A DNA stretch of 64,000 nucleotides from Chryseobacterium tagetis. Its GTDB lineage: Bacteria; Bacteroidota; Bacteroidia; Flavobacteriales; Weeksellaceae. Positions 34,394 through 43,480 of this stretch are shown here, piece by piece. Position 1 is the stretch's first letter. Every line of letters begins with the position of its first letter. The notes beneath the pieces were generated by a model. The model was not told the origin of the DNA, did not search any database, and saw only the letters and a program-made list of their open reading frames with translations. A program made the position numbers and the translations under genes. The stretch spans positions 248,001-312,000 of the forward strand of contig NZ_JAERSE020000006.1 of NCBI RefSeq assembly GCF_016735585.2, in the 5' to 3' direction.

Positions 34394-34408
34394 CACAAAC
34401 CTAATCTA

Positions 34409-36016
34409 ATGAGTAAAAAGAATACAAAGTACATCTTTGTGACAGGAGGTGTAACTTCATCTTTGGGAAAGGGAATCGTTTCAGCTTCTCTTGGACTTCT
34501 ACTAAAATCACGTGGCTTCAACGTAACAATTCAAAAACTAGATCCTTACATTAATATCGATCCGGGAACTTTGAATCCTTATGAACACGGAGAATGCTAT
34601 GTAACCGAAGATGGTGCGGAGACGGATCTGGATTTAGGACACTATGAGCGTTATCTTGATGCTCCAACATCCCAAAACAACAACGTTACGACAGGAAAAA
34701 TCTACCAGACTGTAATTGAAAAAGAAAGAAAAGGAGATTTCCTTGGAAAAACAGTTCAGGTAATTCCTCATATTACGAACGAAATCAAACGCAGAATTAA
34801 AATCTTATCTAAACAGAACTATGATATCATTATTACTGAGATCGGTGGAACTGTCGGAGATATTGAATCTTTACCTTACATCGAAACTGTTCGTCAGTTG
34901 AAGTGGGAATTAGGTGAGAAAAATTCTATGGTGATTCACTTAACTTTATTGCCATACTTGGCTTCAAGCGGAGAATTAAAAACAAAACCTTCTCAGCATT
35001 CTGTTCGTCAGTTAATGGAAAGCGGAATTATGGCAGATGTTTTAGTTTGTCGTACAGAACATAAAATTCCGAAAGATCAGAGAGCAAAATTGGCTCAGTT
35101 CTGTAATGTTCCTTTAGATAATGTGATTGAATGTAAAGATTTGGAAACGATCTATGAAGTTCCGATGTACCTTCAAAAGCAAAACTTTGATGATGTAGTT
35201 TTAAAAGAATTAGATCTTAAAAGTGATAAAGAAGCAGATCTTAAAGACTGGAAATCTTTCTTAAAAAAATTCCAGAATCCTAAAAAATCTGTTGAAATTG
35301 CATTGGTTGGAAAATATGTATCTCTTCAGGATTCATACATTTCAATTGCTGAAGCTTTCAAACATGCAGGTGCGGATCTGGAAACTGAAGTGAAAGTAAG
35401 ATGGGTGTACAGTGGAGATTTAACAGCTGACAACATTAAAGAAACTTTAAAAGATGTAGATGGAATTCTTGTCGCTCCAGGTTTTGGCGACAGAGGAATT
35501 GAAGGAAAAGTGCTGACTGCTCAATATGCAAGAGAAAATAAAGTTCCGATGTTGGGAATTTGTTTAGGAATGCAGATTATGACTGTTGAATTTGCGAGAA
35601 ATGTTTTAGGCTATGCTAAAGCAAACTCAATGGAATTTGATACTTCTACAGAACATCCTGTAATTTCATTAATGGAAGAGCAGAAAAATGTTGTGGATAA
35701 AGGAGGAACTATGCGTCTTGGAGCTTGGAAATGTTCTTTGAAGAACGGTTCTAAATTAAACGACATCTACGGAGCTAAAAATATCACGGAAAGACACCGT
35801 CACAGATATGAATTCAACAGTGATTATATTGGTGAATTCGAGAAAAATGGTTTCTTAGCAACAGGTACAAACCCGGAAACTGGATTGGTAGAAGCGTTGG
35901 AAATGCCGGATCACCCATTCTATGTGGGAGTACAGTATCACCCGGAATATAAGAGTACGGTTGCAACACCGCATCCTTTATTCAGAGCTTTCATTAAAGC
36001 TTGTACTTCGAAATAA
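34409..36016 (+). CDS. pyrG: CTP synthase PyrG
   Basis: PyrG aminates UTP to CTP with glutamine as nitrogen donor and ATP as energy source. The 535-residue protein has the synthetase domain (KYIFVTGGVTSSLGKGIVSA, the P-loop) and the glutamine amidotransferase domain with the catalytic Cys in GICLGMQ and the His/Glu in YHPEYKST. The start is the ATG at 34409, since an in-frame TTG at 34391 lies inside the promoter -7 element. It is followed by two hairpins. Confidence 0.98.
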   Translation: MSKKNTKYIFVTGGVTSSLGKGIVSASLGLLLKSRGFNVTIQKLDPYINIDPGTLNPYEHGECYVTEDGAETDLDLGHYERYLDAPTSQNNNVTTGKIYQTVIEKERKGDFLGKTVQVIPHITNEIKRRIKILSKQNYDIIITEIGGTVGDIESLPYIETVRQLKWELGEKNSMVIHLTLLPYLASSGELKTKPSQHSVRQLMESGIMADVLVCRTEHKIPKDQRAKLAQFCNVPLDNVIECKDLETIYEVPMYLQKQNFDDVVLKELDLKSDKEADLKDWKSFLKKFQNPKKSVEIALVGKYVSLQDSYISIAEAFKHAGADLETEVKVRWVYSGDLTADNIKETLKDVDGILVAPGFGDRGIEGKVLTAQYARENKVPMLGICLGMQIMTVEFARNVLGYAKANSMEFDTSTEHPVISLMEEQKNVVDKGGTMRLGAWKCSLKNGSKLNDIYGAKNITERHRHRYEFNSDYIGEFEKNGFLATGTNPETGLVEALEMPDHPFYVGVQYHPEYKSTVATPHPLFRAFIKACTSK

Positions 36017-36052
36017 AGTAAAATTTTAATTGATAGACTTTATAACTTAACG

Positions 36053-36085
36053 AAACCTTATAGGTTTCAAAAACCTATAAGGTTT
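36053..36085. terminator. perfect 15-bp hairpin after pyrG
   Basis: AAACCTTATAGGTTT (36053-36067) pairs with AAACCTATAAGGTTT (36071-36085) around CAA. Each arm is itself nearly palindromic. It resembles a dispersed intergenic palindrome and could also act as the pyrG terminator. Confidence 0.65.
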
Positions 36086-36121
36086 GAATATAAAGTAATT
36101 ATTCGATTACAAACGTCATAT

Positions 36122-36158
36122 ATAAACTCAGACTGATTATTCTCAGCCTGAGTTTATT
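36122..36158 (+). terminator. hairpin between pyrG and yidC
   Basis: ATAAACTCAG (36122-36131) pairs perfectly with CTGAGTTTAT (36148-36157) around a 16-nt loop. With the upstream palindrome it forms a double stop after pyrG. Confidence 0.6.
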
Positions 36159-36201
36159 ATATAGTAATAGATTAGACCATAGAGTTTTGATAAAAAAACA
36201 G

Positions 36202-36209
36202 TATTTTTG
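36202..36209 (+). promoter_or_regulatory. -7 element upstream of yidC
   Basis: TATTTTTG fits TAnnTTTG exactly, about 70 nt before the yidC start codon. No -33 box at the right distance was found. Confidence 0.4.
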
Positions 36210-36277
36210 TCGACTCGAAAATGTATGTTATTTTGATATACATTTTAAATAGGTAAAAAATTTTAATTAAAAATAAA

Positions 36278-38068
36278 ATGCAACAGAACAACGGACTCGA
36301 TAAAAGTCAGATTATTAGTTTTGCGGTTTTATGTTTGGTTCTCTTCGGTTTTATGTTTTATTTCCAGAATAAACAATCGAAAGAGGAAGCAGTAAAAGCT
36401 CAGCAGCAAAAAACTGAACAGGCAAAAACTGCCGTAAAACAAACTCAGGCAAGCAATATCAATCCAAATGTAACTCCAAGCTCGATTCAAACGGCTAATT
36501 TGGCTAATAATGAATTAAAAATCGAATTCAATAGTTTAGGAGGGCAGGTTTCTAAAGTGGAACTTGCGGAATACAAAGCATACGATCGTAAAACGGATAA
36601 AGCTGATCTTCCACTTTACCTGATTACAAAAAATAATTCAAACTACGGTTTCCAGTTCAAGGATAAAACAGGAAAAGTAATCAATACTAAAGACTTAGTG
36701 TTTGCTCCGACTGTTAATGGAAATGCAGTAACAATGACTGCTAATTATAATGGAGCGGTTATCCAGTTTATTTATACACTTCTTCCAAAATATACATTAG
36801 ATTTTAAAGTAAGAACTCAGGGTCTTGCTAAGATTACTTCTGATAATAAAGCAGATTTTCTTTGGGATTATAGTGTAAGAAATTTAGAAAAAGGTAGAGC
36901 TCAGGAACAGTCTCACTCAGAATTCTCGTATACTTTCAATAATTATAAAGATTATGATTATGATGGAAGAACAACGATGACTGAAGATAAAGAAACACTT
37001 AACTGGATTGGGGTAAAACAACAGTTCTTTGCTTCTGTGATTGAAGCTAAAAACGGATTTACACAAAGTAAAGGAAATCAGGAAACAGTTGAAGAAGGCG
37101 AATATTTGAAGAAACTAAACTATGAAGGTTTTGTTCAAATGGCAGGAAGCGAGCTGAACCAGGACTTTACATGGTATTTTATGCCGTTAGATTTACCTTT
37201 ATTGAAATCTTACGATAAAAACTTTGACGAAATTCTTCCATTGGGTTGGTCTTTCATCGGATGGATGAACAGAGGATTCTTTATTCCTATTTATAACTTT
37301 ATTGCATCTTGGGGATTAACTGCTGGTTGGGCAATTTTCTTATTGACAATCTTGGTTAAGTTAATCTTGTCACCAATTATGTATAAGCAGCATAAATTGA
37401 GTGCAATGATGAGAGTAATTCGTCCGGAAATTGATGAGGCAAATGCTAAATTCAAGGATGCGGATCCTATGAAAAAACAACAGGCTACGATGGAGATCTA
37501 CCGAAAAGCGGGAGTGAATCAAATGGCTGGATGTTTACCTGCATTGGTTCAGATTCCTATTTTCTATGCATTATTCCGTTTCTTCCCGAACTTTATTGAT
37601 TTAAGAGGAAAAGGATTCTGGTTTGCAAAAGACTTAACGGCTTATGATGATTTAATCAAATTACCATTCAAAATTCCATTCTTAGGAGATCACTTGAGTA
37701 TTTTTGCATTGGCGTGTACAATCGTAATTTTAATTTACACCGTGATGACTTCAGGAAATATGCAGCAACCTCAACAGGAAGGAATGCCAAATATGAAAGT
37801 GTTGATGTACATTTTCCCTATTACATTCCTATTCTTCCTGAATACTTCTGCTTCGGGTCTTTCTTGGTACTATTTTGTATCAAACGCGATTAACATCTTG
37901 ATTATCCTTGTAATTAAATATGTAATTCTGGATGAAAAGAAAATTCACGCACAGATTCAGGCCAATAAGGAAAAGCCTAAAACTGAAGGAAAGTTCCAAA
38001 AACGTATGAGAGAAATGATGGAAAAAGCTCAGGAGCAGCAAAAAGAGCAACAAAGAAATAAGAAATAA
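36278..38068 (+). CDS. yidC: membrane protein insertase YidC
   Basis: YidC inserts and folds inner-membrane proteins, alone or with Sec. The 596-residue protein has one N-terminal membrane segment (residues 10-28), a large periplasmic beta domain of about 290 residues, and the conserved C-terminal core of five segments (from GWAIFLLTILVKLILSPIMY on). It ends in a Lys/Gln-rich basic tail (KAQEQQKEQQRNKK). This is the Gram-negative form of the family. Confidence 0.97.
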   Translation: MQQNNGLDKSQIISFAVLCLVLFGFMFYFQNKQSKEEAVKAQQQKTEQAKTAVKQTQASNINPNVTPSSIQTANLANNELKIEFNSLGGQVSKVELAEYKAYDRKTDKADLPLYLITKNNSNYGFQFKDKTGKVINTKDLVFAPTVNGNAVTMTANYNGAVIQFIYTLLPKYTLDFKVRTQGLAKITSDNKADFLWDYSVRNLEKGRAQEQSHSEFSYTFNNYKDYDYDGRTTMTEDKETLNWIGVKQQFFASVIEAKNGFTQSKGNQETVEEGEYLKKLNYEGFVQMAGSELNQDFTWYFMPLDLPLLKSYDKNFDEILPLGWSFIGWMNRGFFIPIYNFIASWGLTAGWAIFLLTILVKLILSPIMYKQHKLSAMMRVIRPEIDEANAKFKDADPMKKQQATMEIYRKAGVNQMAGCLPALVQIPIFYALFRFFPNFIDLRGKGFWFAKDLTAYDDLIKLPFKIPFLGDHLSIFALACTIVILIYTVMTSGNMQQPQQEGMPNMKVLMYIFPITFLFFLNTSASGLSWYYFVSNAINILIILVIKYVILDEKKIHAQIQANKEKPKTEGKFQKRMREMMEKAQEQQKEQQRNKK

Positions 38069-38086
38069 AATAACTTATTATAACAG

Positions 38087-38117
38087 AAAGAGAAGCAAAT
38101 TATTGTTTCTCTTTTTT
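38087..38117 (+). terminator. terminator after yidC
   Basis: AAAGAGAA (38087-38094) pairs with TTCTCTTT (38107-38114), followed by further T-residues. Confidence 0.7.
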
Positions 38118-38185
38118 ATTTAGAATGGATTTAAATTTCAAATAGTGGTGATAAAAATAAGATAATTCACTTTTTTATTTTGAAC

Positions 38186-38770
38186 CTAATCATATTTTAA
38201 TCTAAATGATTGACGATGATGTTTGGTAGGTCCGTGTTTGATCAAAGCTTCCTGGTGTTTTTTTGTAGCATAACCAAAGTTGGTATTCCATCCATATTCA
38301 GGATGTTCTTCATGAAGCTCGATCATTAATTGGTCTCTGTAGTTTTTCGCTAAAATCGAAGCTGTTGCAATAGACAGGACTTTTGAATCGCCTTTGATTA
38401 TGCATTCATGAGGTATATAATTATAAGGATGAAATTTATTTCCATCTACTAATATAAGCTCTGGTCTTATGTGAAGTTGATCAAGTGCTTGATGCATCGC
38501 ATGTATGCTGGCATTGAGGATATTATGCTGATCTATAAAAGAAGGCGAAAGTTCTGCAATCGCATAACTTTTAACATTGTCTTTAATATATTGATCAAGC
38601 TCCATTCTTATTTTGAAATTCAATTTTTTGGAGTCATTGATTAGGTTTTGCTCAAAGGTATCATCAAGAATTACAGCTGCTGCCACTACTGGCCCGCATA
38701 GACAACCTCTTCCAACCTCGTCACATCCTGCTTCAATATAATTATTTGTCCATTTTTTTAGTAATTCCAT
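38186..38770 (-). CDS. rnhB: ribonuclease HII
   Basis: RNase HII removes RNA from RNA-DNA hybrids and single ribonucleotides from DNA. The 194-residue protein has the catalytic Asp-Glu pair in CDEVGRGCLCGPV (D17, E18), the third acidic residue in ELILVDGNKF and a fourth near IATASILAKNYRD. Length and layout are typical. It is convergent with yidC. Confidence 0.96.
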   Translation of the reverse strand: MELLKKWTNNYIEAGCDEVGRGCLCGPVVAAAVILDDTFEQNLINDSKKLNFKIRMELDQYIKDNVKSYAIAELSPSFIDQHNILNASIHAMHQALDQLHIRPELILVDGNKFHPYNYIPHECIIKGDSKVLSIATASILAKNYRDQLMIELHEEHPEYGWNTNFGYATKKHQEALIKHGPTKHHRQSFRLKYD

Positions 38771-38902
38771 AAAAATGATTTTTTTTTCAAGGGTAAATTA
38801 GATAATTTTATAAAAATTGTGGTAAAAATAACATTTTTTTAGGGTTTTGTTTTGTTCTTTTAAGAAAGTTTCACAAATTTGTCTTTACAAAATTAATTTG
38901 AT

Positions 38903-41827
38903 ATGAAGAAACTAACAGCGGGTGTGCTTGTGTTAGTACTATCCTCATCTTTAGCTGTAGCGAATGCTCAACAGAAGAAGTCGGATACAGTAAGAACTCA
39001 AGACATTGAAGGTGTAGTGGTAACTGCACTAGGTATTAAAAGAGAGAAAAAAGCTCTAGGTTATGCGGCTCAGGAAGTCAAGGGTGATATTATTTCGGAT
39101 GCAGGACAAACTAATGCAGTAAGTGCATTATCTGGAAATGTAGCTGGGGTACAAGTTACTGCACCGAGTACAATGGGAGGTTCTACGAGAATTACTATGA
39201 GAGGAATAAGCTCTATTGGTGGAGAAAATAGACCTTTAATTGTTGTGGATGGAGTACCATTAGATAATTCAAATGTTAATGATAGTGACACACAGAGAGG
39301 AGCTGGAGGTAGAGATTATGGAGATGCTTCATTTGATATAAATCCAGATGATATTGAGAGTGTAACTATATTGAAAGGAGGACCCGCTGCTGCATTATAT
39401 GGCTCTAGGGCTGGAAATGGTGCTATAATATATACTACGAAGTCTGCAAAAAAAGGAAAGACAGACGTGCAGTTTAATACGGGTGTCGCTTTTGAAAGCA
39501 TTTATATTAGACCTAAATTACAAAATCAATATGGAGGAGGGTATTCTGATACTTTACCTACTGCAACGATTAATGGTCAAACATATAATATTCAAGAATA
39601 CGAAACGGATGCATCTTGGGGGCCAAAATACGATTCTAATTTAATGTATTTACCTTGGTATGCTTTTGATCCTGAATTTTCGAATGATTATTTGAAAGCT
39701 GTTCCATGGGTAGCTCCTAAAAATGATGTGGATTCATTTTTTAATACAGGAGTTACATATACAAATAACCTTTCTGTAGCTAAATCTTTTGGGGATACAA
39801 ACATTAGGTTATCTTATACCAATACAAACATTTCGGGGATTGTTCCTACTTCTAAAATTAAAAAGGATAATTTTAGTATTAACTTAAATTCTAAATTATC
39901 TGAAAATTTGAAAGCTGAAGCTATTATGAACTATGTTCATACAGAAGGTTTTAATAGACCTGAAGTTGGATATGGAGATAACTCTGTCGCGCAAAAGTTT
40001 TATCAATTTGGACAAAGGAATTTAGATTTTAGTAAACTAAAAGATTATAAACTTGCGGATGGAAGTCAAAGAACATGGAACAGAACAGCTTGGGATGATG
40101 CCACTCCTTTATATTCTGATAACCCGTATTGGACTATAAATGAGAATACCTCAGCAGATTCAAGACAAAGATTTTTTGGAAATGCAGGTCTTACTTATAA
40201 TTTTGACAAACATTTTTATGTTGTAGGTAAGGTTTATGGAGATGTTTATTCACAAAATATTAGTTCAAGGGTAGCAGTAGGATCACAAGCTATTTCTAAT
40301 TTTACTTTGCAAAAAAGAAATGTTTCTGAATTTAATTATGAGGGAAGAGCACATTATAATAATAATTTTGGAGATTTTAGTTTAAATTCTTTTGCTGGAT
40401 TCAATTACAGGGATAATAAGCTTAGTTGGTTAAATGGTACAACTGTAGGAGGGTTAGTTATACCTGGATTGTACAATTTAAATAATGGAGTAGAAAATTC
40501 TCTTGCTTCTAATTATGAATCACATGCTGCAGTAAAAAGTATATTTGGTTCAGTTTCAATAGGATATAAAGACTTGTTATTCCTGGAAGCAACTGGTCGA
40601 AATGACTGGTATTCAATGTTAAATAAGAGCGGTTTCTATCCATCTGTTACAGGAAGTTTTGTTTTTTCTAATGTATTGAAAAATAATTGGTTGTCTTTTG
40701 GTAAGGTAAGAGCTGGGTGGTCTAGTATTGCACAGGGTACTACTCCTTATGCAAGAGAAACATATGTTACATTCGGTTCTCCTTTTAATGGTGCTCCTCA
40801 ATACTCAAATCCAAATACGGCTGCCAACCCAGATATTAAACCAGAACTTAAAATTACTCAAGAAGTTGGTTTAGAAGCACGATTTTTAAAAAACAGATTA
40901 GGATTTGATGTAACATATTATCAGACAAAATCGAAAGATCTAATCCTAGCAGTTCCTATTGACCCTGCTACAGGATATTTATTTAAAACTATTAATGCAG
41001 GAGAAATGACTAACAAGGGAATTGAAGCCATGGTTACAGTTACTCCTGTAAGAAATGAAAACTTTTCTTGGGATGTAACTTGGAATTTTGCAAGAAATAG
41101 AAACAAATTAGTCAATTTATATCAAGACTTACAAAACCAGGTTCTTACAAATGCTCCGTTTAGAGCTCAATTAGTTGCCCAGGTTGGTCAGGCTTATGGT
41201 GCGATTTTCGGAACAGACTATGTGTATGATGCTAATGGTAACAAAGTGGTTGATGAAAATGGTTTCTATAAAGCTTCTGAAATTAAATCTTTGGGATCTA
41301 TATTACCTGATTATAATATGGGATTCAGGAATACAATAAAGTATAAGTCGTTAAGTTTATCTTTTCTTATTGATATTCAGAAAGGAGGAAAATACTTTTC
41401 AACAACCCATATGTGGGGAATGTATTCTGGTATGCTAGAAGAATCAGCTCTTGGTGGAAATAGAGAAGCGGGGGTTATTCTGGATGGTGTTAAAGAAGAT
41501 GGTACTAAAAATGATATTTTATTAGATGCTCCAACATGGGGAGGAACATACTATAATACTGTGGATGCTCAAAATGTTTTTGATGCCAGCTATATTAAAC
41601 TTAGAGATATTACCTTAGGATATGATTTGCCAAAATCTCTTATTGGCAATAAAATTCAAGGGATTAGAGTTTCAGCATTTGCTAGAAATTTATTTGCGTG
41701 GAATCTTGCTAATAAAGGAATTGATCCGGAAAATACATCTTATGGTTCAGGTAATGTACAAGGATTAGAAGGAGGTTCTCTTCCTTCAACGAGAACTTAT
41801 GGGGTCAATGTTAATTTTAAATTTTAA
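38903..41827 (+). CDS. SusC/RagA-family TonB-linked outer-membrane transporter
   Basis: A 974-residue outer-membrane receptor that, with its SusD partner, imports a glycan or peptide using TonB. Signal peptide to about residue 22 (LAVANAQQ); plug domain with IEGVVVTALGIKREKKALGY, MRGISSIGGENRPLIVVDGV and VTILKGGPAAALYGSRAGNG; the rest is a 22-strand barrel ending in YGVNVNFKF. It lacks the carboxypeptidase-like regulatory domain that precedes the plug in many SusC proteins. The substrate is not evident, because no glycoside hydrolase or sulfatase is next to the pair. Confidence 0.96.
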   Translation: MKKLTAGVLVLVLSSSLAVANAQQKKSDTVRTQDIEGVVVTALGIKREKKALGYAAQEVKGDIISDAGQTNAVSALSGNVAGVQVTAPSTMGGSTRITMRGISSIGGENRPLIVVDGVPLDNSNVNDSDTQRGAGGRDYGDASFDINPDDIESVTILKGGPAAALYGSRAGNGAIIYTTKSAKKGKTDVQFNTGVAFESIYIRPKLQNQYGGGYSDTLPTATINGQTYNIQEYETDASWGPKYDSNLMYLPWYAFDPEFSNDYLKAVPWVAPKNDVDSFFNTGVTYTNNLSVAKSFGDTNIRLSYTNTNISGIVPTSKIKKDNFSINLNSKLSENLKAEAIMNYVHTEGFNRPEVGYGDNSVAQKFYQFGQRNLDFSKLKDYKLADGSQRTWNRTAWDDATPLYSDNPYWTINENTSADSRQRFFGNAGLTYNFDKHFYVVGKVYGDVYSQNISSRVAVGSQAISNFTLQKRNVSEFNYEGRAHYNNNFGDFSLNSFAGFNYRDNKLSWLNGTTVGGLVIPGLYNLNNGVENSLASNYESHAAVKSIFGSVSIGYKDLLFLEATGRNDWYSMLNKSGFYPSVTGSFVFSNVLKNNWLSFGKVRAGWSSIAQGTTPYARETYVTFGSPFNGAPQYSNPNTAANPDIKPELKITQEVGLEARFLKNRLGFDVTYYQTKSKDLILAVPIDPATGYLFKTINAGEMTNKGIEAMVTVTPVRNENFSWDVTWNFARNRNKLVNLYQDLQNQVLTNAPFRAQLVAQVGQAYGAIFGTDYVYDANGNKVVDENGFYKASEIKSLGSILPDYNMGFRNTIKYKSLSLSFLIDIQKGGKYFSTTHMWGMYSGMLEESALGGNREAGVILDGVKEDGTKNDILLDAPTWGGTYYNTVDAQNVFDASYIKLRDITLGYDLPKSLIGNKIQGIRVSAFARNLFAWNLANKGIDPENTSYGSGNVQGLEGGSLPSTRTYGVNVNFKF

Positions 41828-41833
41828 GGAAAA

Positions 41834-43396
41834 ATGAAAAAAATAGTTTTAATATTATCTGTTTTTGCTGTAACATTAACATCAAATAGTTGTTCAGATA
41901 AATTTGATGAGATAGATGTAAATCCTAACTCAACAAGCAAGCCTTTAACTTATGGTTTGTTTAATAGTGCCAATAAAGAGTTGATGGATAACACAAGAGA
42001 TGAATGGCAGTCCGCAAGAATTACTCTTCCTTGGGTACAATATTCTGCTCAAAGAGCTTATACAGAAGAGGATAGATATCAATATAGATTAACAACAGGT
42101 GCTTCATTATGGAGTTTTTCTTATAGAGTTGCTCAGGATTACAAAACAATTATAGATTTAAATGTTGATCCAACTACAAAAGTACAAATGAGTGCTTATG
42201 GACCTACTGAAAATCAGATTGCGGCAGCAAGAGTAATGTTATCATACACATTTCTTACTTTAGCTGATTCTTTTGGAGATATACCTTATTATTCATATGG
42301 AAATCAGGATCCTGATTTCCAGGCTTTAAATGTAGATGGACAGTTACAACCAAAATTTGCCAGCCAGCAAAAAGTTTATGCAGATATTATGAAAGAGCTT
42401 AAAGAATCTGCTGAAATGATTGATGAAAGTCAGGTTGTGTTTAAACAAGGGGATGTATTATTTGGTTCTGGAGAAAAACTTAAAAGATTTGCAAATTCTC
42501 TTAGATTAAGAGTTGCAACTAGAGTAAAAGGAGTTGTTCCGGGAGCTGAAGCTCATATTACAGATGCTATTGCTTCTGGTGTTATGCAATCTAACGATGA
42601 CAATGTTGGGGTGACGTATGAAAATAATTTGATTAATCCTTCTCCGTTATATGATGACTTTAGAACAAGATCTGATTTTGCTATTTCTAAAACTTTTGTA
42701 GAATTGCTAAAAGGTAATGTTGGTAGTTTTGATTTAGATCCTCGTTTATTTAAATTTGCTACTCCTAAGGGAACAAGCAAAGCTTTGATCTTAGCAGGGA
42801 CCTCTCCTGAATCAACAGACCCTAATGATTTTAATGGAATGCCATATGGAATTACAAGTTCATTAGCTCCTAGCCAGGCTTCTTCAGCAAACTTCTTTAG
42901 TAAAAATATTTTGAAACCAGATTATACAGAAATTTTGATGGAATATTCTGAAGTTCAATTTTTATTAAGTGAGGCTAATGGTTGGTCTCAAGCTAATTAT
43001 GTTAATGGTGTAACAGCTTCTTTAGAAAAATGGGGAGTAAGTAGTGCTGATATCAATACTTACGTTTCTACTTTACCTGCCGCTTCTAAAGCAAATGTTC
43101 TTACTCAAAAATATATTGCTTTATTTATGCAACCTTATGAAGCTTGGGCAGAGTATAGAAGAACAGGCTACCCAAATACACTATTGTTACCAGGGCAAAC
43201 CGGAACTTTGAATGTAGCTAGCGGTGGAAGCACAACATATACTTTCACATCTTTAATAGCTGGATTAAATGATTTACCAAATAGATTATTTTACCCTACC
43301 ACTGTACAAACACTTAATACAGCCAATTATCAGGCGGCATCAGCTGCTATAGGAGGAGATAAAATGAATACAAAATTAATTTGGGATAAAAATTAA
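41834..43396 (+). CDS. SusD/RagB-family surface lipoprotein
   Basis: The substrate-binding lid of the SusCD pair. A 520-residue lipoprotein with lipobox TSNSC (Cys-20) followed by SDKFDE, an acidic sequence that suits export to the cell surface. The protein has the alpha-helical SusD layout (YTFLTLADSFGDIPYYSYG, RFANSLRLRVATRV and a C-terminal YEAWAEYRRTGYPN). It lies 6 nt after the SusC gene. SusD_like/RagB members of this sort are often linked to peptides or glycoconjugates, but the ligand is unknown. Confidence 0.94.
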   Translation: MKKIVLILSVFAVTLTSNSCSDKFDEIDVNPNSTSKPLTYGLFNSANKELMDNTRDEWQSARITLPWVQYSAQRAYTEEDRYQYRLTTGASLWSFSYRVAQDYKTIIDLNVDPTTKVQMSAYGPTENQIAAARVMLSYTFLTLADSFGDIPYYSYGNQDPDFQALNVDGQLQPKFASQQKVYADIMKELKESAEMIDESQVVFKQGDVLFGSGEKLKRFANSLRLRVATRVKGVVPGAEAHITDAIASGVMQSNDDNVGVTYENNLINPSPLYDDFRTRSDFAISKTFVELLKGNVGSFDLDPRLFKFATPKGTSKALILAGTSPESTDPNDFNGMPYGITSSLAPSQASSANFFSKNILKPDYTEILMEYSEVQFLLSEANGWSQANYVNGVTASLEKWGVSSADINTYVSTLPAASKANVLTQKYIALFMQPYEAWAEYRRTGYPNTLLLPGQTGTLNVASGGSTTYTFTSLIAGLNDLPNRLFYPTTVQTLNTANYQAASAAIGGDKMNTKLIWDKN

Positions 43397-43422
43397 CAGT
43401 CATACACAAATTTTAATATTTT

Positions 43423-43448
43423 AAAAACCGTCGAAAGGCGGTTTTTTT
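43423..43448 (+). terminator. terminator after the SusCD pair
   Basis: AAAAACCG (43423-43430) pairs with CGGTTTTT (43439-43446), followed by T-residues. It stops the susCD transcript just before the argS promoter. Confidence 0.8.
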
Positions 43449-43455
43449 ATTTCCG

Positions 43456-43463
43456 TATATTTG
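43456..43463 (+). promoter_or_regulatory. -7 element upstream of argS
   Basis: TATATTTG is an exact TAnnTTTG match, 18 nt before the argS start codon and directly after the preceding terminator. Confidence 0.55.
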
Positions 43464-43480
43464 TAGTTCAAAATTGAATA

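Noticed and set aside
34391..34408. TTG at 34391 as the pyrG start
   Set aside because: It lies inside the TAACTTTG promoter element; ATG at 34409 matches the family N-terminus.
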